Positions 54,961 through 64,000 of a stretch of 64,000 bases of DNA are shown piece after piece. This DNA is from Leptodactylus fallax (Eukaryota; Chordata; Amphibia; Anura; Leptodactylidae), in the NCBI GenBank assembly GCA_947044405.1, contig CAMRHE010000353.1, positions 992,001-1,056,000 on the forward strand, read 5' to 3'. Every line of letters begins with the position of its first letter. The first letter of the stretch is position 1. The position numbers were made by a program, and so were the translations under genes. The notes below the pieces were generated by a model. It did no database searches and was not told the origin of the DNA. It was given only the letters and a program-made list of their open reading frames with translations.

Positions 54961-55700
54961 ACGGAAATATAAAAAAGTTACGGGTGTTAGAATATGGAAA
55001 CTTTTAGAAAAAAAATATTTTTGCAAAGTTTTACATTTTTATTAAGGGGTTAAAATGTAAATAAAACTATATACATTTGGTATCCCCGGAATAGAACAGA
55101 AACATAGAATACAGGTGATATGTCATTTTGGCTGCAGAATGAATGCCATAAAAACAAACCCCGTAAGAAAATCTCACAAACGCATTTTTTCTCCAATTCC
55201 AACCCAGTCTGAATTTTTTTCCAGATTCCCTGTACATTTTACAGAATAATAAATGGTACAATTATGAAGAACAGTTTGTCCAGCAAACATTAAGCCCTCT
55301 ATGGATCTGTGAATTGAAAAATAAAAAAAGGCATGGCGCTTGGAAGGCGGGGAGTCAAAAACGAAAATTTAATAATTCCTCCGACCGTATGCTAACAGAC
55401 AGTACAACAGATGATTTCAGTTTAAAAGGCTGATAGCAAATAGGTGCGATACATATTAACATTGGCTATTCATTACTGCAATTAAAAACTGTGCCTAACC
55501 ATGTGTAAACCCTGCCTTACATGACTATGAACTGATTTTTATCACTAGAAGTAAACAAAGAATAACAGCAGCAGAGAGCTACAAAACCTTGAGGAAATGA
55601 TACAGAAAGTATACTGGAAACTTATATAACTTTTCCTCATAAAAACAATAACATTTATTTGCTAAAACTGGACAACCCCATTAATTGTAAAAGTATCTAA
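54961..55700. other. AT-rich repeat remnant
   Basis: TGTAAATAAAACTATATACA and GGTATCCCCGGAATAG near 55050-55090 recall a similar piece near 23660-23690, so this is interspersed repeat. The remainder is unassigned. Confidence 0.4.
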
Positions 55701-55710
55701 TGATACTAAC

Positions 55711-56106
55711 TAGAGATGAGCAAAATTCTCAAAAGTTCGATTCGAAGTTCCAAAAAAATTTGCTTCGATCCGAAATAATTTGCAGTGAATAAAAAGCTAT
55801 TTCCGGGCTGCAGAGAGTCGAGGTGGGCGGCAAAATGCCGGAAGCCCTTGGATGTCACGATCATGTTTCTTTCTCTCTCTTCAGCACGGAAAACTTTTAT
55901 TTATGTGGAAGGATCTGCTAACAAGCAAAGACATGCCTACCCAATCACATCACTAGAGAATATTTTGTGACTGTCTGATGTCAGAAAGGTCCTTACTAAA
56001 TAATCGTTACTGCGAAGCATCGGGAAATCCGGAATCGTGGAGAATTGAAGATTTCCTGAAATTCTGATCGAAATCCACTTCTGCAGAATCGATTCGCTCA
56101 TCTCTA
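55711..56106. mobile_element. hAT-like MITE (396 bp)
   Basis: Ends TAGAGATGAGCAAAATT and, inverted, TAGAGATGAGCGAATCG. A perfect 8-bp duplication ATACTAAC flanks it (55703-55710 and 56107-56114). No coding capacity. Superfamily inferred from duplication length. Confidence 0.9.
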
Positions 56107-56149
56107 ATACTAACCTATGTTTTTATTGTTAACACAAAAAATTCACTGT

Positions 56150-56281
56150 ACATTTGGTCATCTTAGACAACACTAGGAATGCCTACAGTATCATTTAAAA
56201 CAAAGACAATGTCTCTAAAGAGTTGCGGAATATGATGGCGCTAATATAAGTAAGCATAATAAATTAAATAAATAAATAATA
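56150..56281 (+). repeat. SINE 3' fragment
   Basis: AATGTCTCTAAAGAGTTGCGG followed by AATATGATGGCGCTAATATA and an AATAAATAAATAAATA tail is the 3' end expected for the SINE family of 4122-4345. Confidence 0.6.
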
Positions 56282-56284
56282 CTA

Positions 56285-57340
<1,056 letters not shown>

Positions 57341-59362
57341 TACAGCAGGGGTTGGGAACTCCCACCACATGTGCCAAGAGTGGCACAGAAGCCATAACTC
57401 TCTGGCACAGCAGCTTTCGTGCTTTATTGCCGATGATCGTTCCGCCATCATTTTGTCAGCTCTCCAGCCTCTGCAATACCGATCTCATCCATGAGTTGGT
57501 AGTAAGTGGAGGACCAGGTGACTGTACAAGTCACTCAGCCTCCTCCATAGTAGGGTAGGAGGGAATACCAAAAAAGGAGGTATGTGGACCGCGCTTCACC
57601 AAAGATGCTTTATTAAACTCAATATCACAACGCGTTTCGAGGAAATAGAGTCCTCTTTATCAAGTGTATATGAGACTGAATAAAAAAGAAATAAATACAA
57701 ATAAATATATGTAAATAACAATACTCATAAATTAATGGGAAGCTAGTTAGGACATAAAGTCCTCGTTATCAAGTGCAAATAAAAATGAGTAAGAAGAATT
57801 AGATACAAACAAATAAATAAATAAGGAAAAGCTAAAATTATAAATAAATGGTAGACTTGTTAGGACTCAAAGGGTGTGTCAGTTGAAAAATATGTTAACT
57901 ACGTATACAACCTATATTTATGAATAAATGGTAAACTTGTTAGGACTCAAAAGGGTGTGTCAGTTGAAAAATATGTTAACTACAATAAATATGTAAGATT
58001 GGTTGAAATAGCGATATAAAACTGGTTGATATAAAACTGACAAATACATTAAAAAATACAATACAAATGAGAAAATCAATCTAGAAGAGAAAAAATATAT
58101 GTTACAGAGTAAATAAACACATGAAATATAATATTATAAAAACATATAAGATTGTGGCAACGAAAGCGGAATAGGAGTAAGTAGCGGATAGTACAGCCTG
58201 CAGCCAAAGGCTGTAGGAGCTGAAGTGTATGGGGGGACCGCTTGCTAGAAGGTATATATAGGTATAGATAGCAGGTGCTGCCCACGGGGGGGGAGGAGTT
58301 TAGATATACAGTTAGAAAAGGAGTTCAGGAATTGAAAACTAGTCTGAAACTTGTTGGGCATTTAGGGTTTATAGTCATAATTAAATGAATGAAATAGTTA
58401 TGTACAAAAAAAAGGGGATAAAGTAAAGGAATATACTGAGTGGCGTCTAGTAGATGTGAATGCGCATGCGTGCTGTCATCTCCCGCTCTTTACATTGTGT
58501 GGAGGTTTATAGAGCGCGCATGCGTATTGAAAACCAATCTGTCAGTGATAACAGCAGTGAAGCAAAGCGTTCGTTGTGAGCTTGCGCATTGAATAACATG
58601 TCAAGCGGGGACGCTAGACGTAGAGTATGCGCATACTGAATATGGAGTGGGGATAATGTATTGCTACAATTGCTGTCAAAAGTATAGGAGGTAAGTATAT
58701 GGACAGCAATCGATAGCGCAAAACCAGGATAATATCATTATGTTCTAAGGGGAGTGAACAAAGTGGACTATTAAAGCGATAACTGGCTGGCTTAATGGGG
58801 CATTATTATTTATGACCATAACTTAAAAAACAATTTAAAAGAAAAAGGAGGATATTGATGAAAACACAGATATTTGGGAGATACAGGAAATGGTTCATAC
58901 AACAGAAAACGAAGGATACATGAAAAAGAATGGCCGTACTGGAGGGAAATTTTGTAAATGCATAAATAAATATGCAATAATGTGAAGTGTCTAGCGCACG
59001 TGGATTGCTGTATGGGGGGCATTCGTTGTGCACGTTGGGAAGAATAAACAGCAATTATGGTAAAGAAAATAAATGGTGAACGTAAAGGTACAAATAATTT
59101 GATAGAGAGAGAGCACATGGTATGTAAAATAAGATATAGAGAGCTCATGAGGAAATACATGGCTATACATGAGGAAAATTTGTAAACGCTTGAATGTATA
59201 TGGGGGATTCTGGAGGATGGTAAACCTTTATATATTTAATTATGACTATAAACCCTAAATTCCCAACAAGTTTCAGACTAGTTTTCAATTCCTGAACTCC
59301 TTTTCTAACTGTATATCTAAACTCCTCCCCCCCGTGGGCATCACCTGCTATCTATACCTATA

Positions 59363-61010
59363 CATTCATATGAAAAAGTTTGGGCACCCCTATTAATCTT
59401 AATCATTTTTAGTTCTAAATATTTGGGTGTTTGCAACAGCCATTTCAATTTGATATATCTAATAACTGATGGACACAGTAATATTTGAGGATTGAAATGA
59501 GGTTTATTGTACTAACAGAAAATGTGTAATAGGCATTAAACCAAAATTTGACCGATGCAAAAATTTGGGTACCCTTATCATTTTATTGATTTGAATACTC
59601 CTAACTACTTTTTACTGACTTACTGAAGCACAAAATTGGTTTTGTAACCTCACTGAGCTTTGAACTTCATAGCCAGGTGTATCCAATCATGAGAAAAGGT
59701 ATTTAAGGTGGCCAATTGCAAGTTGTTCTCCTATTTGAATCTCCTCTGAAGAGTGTCATCATGGGCTCCTCAAAACAACTCTCAAATAATCTGAAAACAA
59801 AGATTGTTCAACATAGTTGTTCAGGGGAAGGATACAAAAAGTTGTCTCAGAGATTTAACCTGTCAGTTTCCACTGTGAGGAACATAGTAAGGAAATGGAA
59901 GACCACAGGGACAGTTCTTGTTAAGCCCAGAAGTGGCAGGCCAAGAAAAATATCAGAAAGGCAGAGAAGAAGAATAGTGAGAACAGTCAAGACAATCCAC
60001 AGACCACCTCCAAAGAGCTGCAGCATCATCTTGCTGCAGATGGTGTCACTGTGCATCGGTCAACAATACAGCACTCTTTGCACAAGGAGAAGCTGTATGG
60101 GAGAGTGATGCGAAAGAAGCCGTTTCTGAAAGCACACCACAAACAGAGTCGCCTGAGGTATGCAAAAGCACATTTGGACAAGCCAGCTTCATTTTGGAAG
60201 AAGGTCCTGTGGACTGATGAAACAAAGATTGAGTTGTTTGGTCATACAAAAAGGCGTTATGCATGGCGTCAAAAAAACACAGCATTCCAAGAAAAACACT
60301 TGCTACCCACTGTAAAATTTGGTGGAGGTTCCATCATGCTTTGGGGCTGTGTGGCCAGTGCCGGCACCAGGAATCTTGTTAAAGTTGAGGGTCGCATGGA
60401 TTCAACTCAGTATCAGCAGATTCTTGAGAATAATGTACAAGAATCAGTGACGAATTTGAAGTTACGCCGGGGATGGATATTTCAGCAAGACAATGATCCA
60501 AAACACAGCTCCAAATCTACTCAGGCATTCATGCAGAGGAACAATTACAATGTTCTGGAATGGCCATCCCAGTCCCCAGACCTGAATATCATTGAACATC
60601 TGTGGGATAATTTGAAGCGGGCTGTCCATGCTCGGCGACCATCAAACTTAACTGAACTGGAATTGTTTTGTAAAGAGGAATGGTCAAAAATACCTTCATC
60701 CAGGATCCAGGAACTGATTAAAAGCTACAGGAAGCGACTAGAGGCTGTTATTTTTGCAAAAGGAGGATCTACTAAATATTAATGTCACTTTTCTGTTGAT
60801 GTGCCCATACTTTTGCACCGGTCAAATTTTGGTTTAATGCATATTGCACATTTTCTGTTAGTACAATAAACCTCATTTCAATCCTGAAATATTACTGTGT
60901 CCATCAGTTATTAGATATATCAAATTGAAATGGCTGTTGCAAACACCCAAATATTTAGAACTAAAAATGATTAAGATTAATAGGAGTGCCCAAACTTTTT
61001 CATATGACTG
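59363..61010 (+). mobile_element. Tc1/mariner element, family 2 copy B (1648 bp)
   Basis: Long inverted repeats of about 200 bp; the right end reads CAGTCATATGAAAAAGTTTG inward and the left CATTCATATGAAAAAGTTTG. TA lies at 59361-59362 and 61011-61012. It is inserted in the right arm of the giant palindrome; excising it restores the match to the left arm. Confidence 0.95.
59761..60782 (+). pseudogene. Tc1 family 2 transposase, single-base frameshift
   Basis: The start MGSSKQLSNN at 59761 gives the full DNA-binding region (GEGYKKLSQRFNLSVSTVRN, SGRPRK). Near 59990 one G is missing from the AAGGACAAT word of copy A, shifting the frame after RIVRTVK. The remaining ~240 codons continue in another frame to 60782 with LWTDETKIELFG, QQDNDPKHSS and LNIIEHLW. 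The length without the shift would be about 340 residues. Copies A and B carry different lesions. Confidence 0.92.
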
Positions 61011-61619
61011 TATATACCTTCTAGCAAGCGGTCCCCCCCATACACTTCAGCTCCTACAGCCTTTGGCTCCAGGCTGGTAAGTACTATCCGCTCCTATTCC
61101 ACTTTCGTTGCCACAATCTTATATGTTTTTATAATATTATATTTCATGTGTTTATTTACTCTGTAACATATATTTTTCTCTTCTAGATTGATTTTCTCAT
61201 TTGTATTGTATTTTTTAATGTATTTGTCAGTTTTATATCGCTATTTCAACCAATCTTAAATATTTATTGTAGTTAACATATTTTTCAACCGACACACCCT
61301 TTGAGTCCTAACAAGTTTACCATTTATTTATAATTTTAGCTTTTCCTTATTTATTTGTTTATATCTAATTCTTCTTACTCATTCTTATTTACACTTGATA
61401 ACAAGGACTTTATGTCCTAACTAGCTTCCCATTAATTTATGAGTATTGTTTTTTGCATATATTTTTTTGTATTTATTTCTTTTTTTATTCAGTCTCATAT
61501 ACACTTGATAAAGAGGACTCTATTTCCTCGAAACGTGTTGTGATATTGAGTTTAATAAAGATCTTTGGTGAAGCGCGATCCACATGCCTCCTTTTTTTGG
61601 ATTCCCTTCTACCCTTCTA

Positions 61620-62042
61620 TGTGCCGCCTGGATCCAGGAGATCCTGACGCTTAGAGGTTCCGCAGCTCCCACATACCGTGACATACAATGGACCAGTCCA
61701 CTATATCATTTGTGATCACACTTAATCATATAAGGTGAGAGTCCACCAATATCGATGTTCTAATCTACAGGATTCTCATCACAGGGGCGGACCAATTGAG
61801 GGAGCATTAGTACACACCAGACCCAGTCAATTGTATGTTCGTACACTGTGGACCCACATCCTACGTTCATCCACCAACTCTCAACCTCTAATAGTGGACA
61901 CATCCTAGTCACCCTATATATTCTATCTTTATAACACACTTTTTATCATGTCATTCATTACTATTATCATCATCACTTTTTGAAAAACAATATTACCCTA
62001 TGTGCCGCTCGGCATTGTTGTTTTTGTTTCTCTATTAAAGCG
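61620..62042. other. Right tail of the palindromic insertion
   Basis: About 420 bp between the right arm and the second CCTCCATAGTAG word. No left-side counterpart. It ends TTTCTCTATTAAAGCG. No coding region. Confidence 0.45.
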
Positions 62043-62308
62043 TCCTCCATAGTAGCACACTTTGCTCTGCAAACTCCTGCCGGATCAGTGGAGGTGGCTG
62101 AGTGACGTATACAGTCACATGGTCCTTAACTCACTGCCAACAAAAGGATGAGATCTGTATGTGCAAGTACTGGAGGTCTAGAAGATTGGGGTGGAGCAAT
62201 TATCGGTAATAAAGCACATAGTGAAGAGGTGGGAAGTACTGTGTGAGGCTCTAATTAAACTATGGGCGGGCCACTAATGGGTTTAATACTCTGTGAAGAA
62301 GGCACATA

Positions 62309-63934
62309 CAGTGGGTACGGAAAGTATTCAGACCCCTTTAAATTTTTCACTCTTTGTTTCATTGCAGCCATTTGCTAAAAGCAAAAAAGTTCATTTTATT
62401 TCTCATTAATGTACACTCAGCACCCCATCTTGACAGAAAAAAAACAAAATGTAGAAATTTTTGCAAATTTATTAAAAAAGAAAAACTAAAATATCACATG
62501 GTAATAAGTATTCAGACCCTTTGCTCAGTATTGAGTAGAAGCACCCTTTTGAGCTAGTACAGCCATGAGCCTTCTTGGGAATGATGCAACAAGTTTTTCA
62601 GATCTGGATTTGGGGATCCTCTGACATTCGTCCTTGCAGATCCTCTACAGTTCCGTCAGGTTGGATGGTGAACGTTGGTGGATAGCCATTTTCAGGTCTC
62701 TCCAGAGATGCTCAATTGGGTTGAGGTAAGGGCTCCGGCTGGGCCAGTCAAGAATGGTCACAGAGTTGTTCCGAAGCCACTCCTTTCTTATTTTAGCTGT
62801 GTGCTTAGGGTCATTGTCTTGTTGGAAAGTTAACCTTTGGCCCAGTCTGAGGTCCAGATCACTCTAGAAGAGGTTTTCTTCCAGGATATCTCTGTACTTG
62901 GCCGCATTCATCTTTCCTTCAATTGCAACCAGTCGTCCTGTCCCTACAGGTGAAAAACACCCCCATAGCATGATGATGCCACCACCACGTTTCACTGTTG
63001 GAATTGTATTGGGGAGGTAATGAGCAGTGCCTGGTTTCTCCACACATACCGCTTAGAATTAACGGCAAAAAGTTCAATCTTCGTCTCATCAGACCAGAGA
63101 ATCTTATTTCTCATAGTCTGGGAGCCCCTCATGTGTTTTTTGGCAAACTCTATGCAGACTTTCATATGTCTTGCACTGAGGAGAGGCTTCCTTCAGGCCA
63201 CTCTGCCATAAAGCCCCGACTGGTGGAGAGCTGCAGTGACTTTGTGGAACTTTCTCCCATCTCTCTACTGCATCTCTGGAGCTCAGCCACAGTGATCTTT
63301 GGGTTCTTCTTTACCTCTCTCACCAAGGCTGTTCTCCCATGATTGCTCAGTTTGGCTGGATGGCCAGGTCTAGGAAGAGTTCTGGTCGTCCCAAACTTCT
63401 TCCATTTAAGGATTATGGAGGCCACATTGCTCTTAGGAACCTTGAGTGCTGCAGAAATTCTTTTGTAACCTTGGCCAGATCTGTGCCTTGCCACAATTCT
63501 GTCTCTGAGCTCCTTGGGCAGTTCCTTTGACCTCATCATTCTCATTTGCCCTGACATGCACTGTGAGCTGTGAGGTCTTATATAGACAGGTGTGTGCCTT
63601 TCCTAATCAAGTCCAATCAGTTTAATTAAACACAGCTGGACTGTAATGAAGGAGTAGAACCATCTGAAGGAGGATCAGAAGGAAATGGACAGCATGTGAA
63701 TTAATTATGAGTGTCACAGCAAAGGGTCTGAATACTTTTTTTGAAATACTATTTCAGTTTTTCTTTTTTAATAAATTTGCAAAAATATCTACATTTCGGG
63801 TTTTTTCTGTCAAGATGGGGTGCTGAGTGCAAATTAATGAGAAATAAAATGAACTTTTTTGCTTTTAGCAAATGGCTACAATGAAACAAAAAGTGAAAAA
63901 TGTAAAGGGGTCTGAATACTTTCTGTACCCACTG
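62309..63934 (-). mobile_element. Tc1/mariner element, family 3 (1626 bp), decayed
   Basis: Ends read CAGTGGGTACGGAAAGTATT (left) and CAGTGGGTACAGAAAGTATT (right, inverted), with TA at 62307-62308 and 63935-63936. Inverted repeats extend about 200 bp. The transposase on the minus strand is broken. Confidence 0.95.
62530..63557 (-). pseudogene. Tc1 family 3 transposase, broken
   Basis: The first 131 codons are open from 63557: KELPKELRDRIVARHRSGQG, RISAALKVPKSNVASIILKW and LPRPGHPAKLS form the DNA-binding part. A frameshift near 63240 follows. The next frame has LYGRV, a stop, then ILWSDETKIELF with the first aspartate. After another shift come [26 protein letters not shown] and SPYLNPIEHLW. 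At least two frameshifts and two stops make it inactive, although the catalytic residues can still be seen. Confidence 0.88.
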
Positions 63935-64000
63935 TATGGCTTCATACTGTGGATAGTAGGCAATAAGGAACATTATACTGTGTACAAAGGATACTAGTGG

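Larger units (their letters stand above)
57543..61616. repeat. Giant palindromic (foldback) element with nested Tc1
   Basis: The left arm (57543-58406) and right arm (59235-61616, less the 1.65-kb Tc1) are reverse complements: AACGCGTTTCGAGGAAATAG against CTATTTCCTCGAAACGTGTT, and GGACATAAAGTCCTCGTTAT against ATAACAAGGACTTTATGTCC. Arms are about 0.75-0.85 kb; the loop is about 830 bp. The left arm has an extra ~78-bp tandem duplication (57842-57982). No coding frame was recognised. Arm identity is high, so formation or homogenisation was recent. Family unknown. Confidence 0.9.
57345..62290. repeat. Outer inverted flanks around the giant palindrome
   Basis: The left flank (57390-57550) and right flank (62056-62230) are imperfect reverse complements over about 150 bp: GTGACTGTACAAGTCACTCA against GGCTGAGTGACGTATACAG, and TGCTTTATTGCCGAT against TCGGTAATAAAGCA. 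The left edge CAGGGGTTGGGAACTC-like sequence (57347) resembles a hAT terminus. This looks like an older element split by the palindromic insertion. The direct word CCTCCATAGTAG occurs at both breakpoints (57542-57553 and 62044-62055). Confidence 0.55.

Overview
The window looks like repeat-dense nuclear DNA from an anuran amphibian (frog or toad). The basis is the combination of many Tc1/mariner elements, a DIRS-type tyrosine-recombinase retroelement, L1/Tx1-like LINE debris, TTAA-flanked T2/Kolobok-like MITEs, hAT MITEs and long AT-rich repeats, together with the absence of any recognisable conserved host gene. I cannot name the species. Nearly every long reading frame is a transposable-element protein or a shadow of one.

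Layout. 1-13.3 kb: an old L1-like LINE on the minus strand (about 2.3-7.7 kb) broken by a tRNA-like SINE and a complete Tc1 element. A second copy of the same Tc1 family lies head-to-head at 7963-9509 and holds the only essentially intact transposase of the window. An array of ~310-bp units and a Tc1 relic invaded by a TTAA MITE follow. 13.3-24.4 kb: MITEs, SINE fragments, a 31-bp minisatellite, two more Tc1 relics and a second LINE ORF1 relic. 24.4-36 kb: a ~310-bp-unit array hit by a DIRS element, itself hit by a Tc1 element; the array is also hit by a hAT element with a clear 8-bp duplication. 36-41.6 kb: a chain of hairpins, a TTAA MITE and a 2.5-kb hAT element carrying the minisatellite.

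41.9-52 kb is the most interesting part. A three-exon transposase-like gene of a family I cannot name is interrupted by a solo LTR that in turn contains a 5'-truncated LINE. Next to it is an inverted-repeat (foldback) structure enclosing the first block of a ~165-bp satellite, whose main array runs to ~51.96 kb with alternating monomer subtypes. 52-57 kb holds a Tc1 end fragment, an inverted AT-rich repeat invaded by a hAT element (itself holding a partial hAT), and a hAT MITE. 57.3-62.3 kb is a giant palindrome of ~0.75-0.85 kb arms with a Tc1 element inserted in one arm. 62.3-63.9 kb is another decayed Tc1 element.

The parts do not form a pathway; they record successive insertions. Relative order can be read from nesting, supported by exact target-site duplications (TA, TTAA, 5 bp, 8 bp). 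A recurring feature is a short GC-rich module in several non-autonomous elements that combines a perfect TGACGTCA octamer with consensus 5' splice sites facing outward. All family names rest on motif recognition without database searches.
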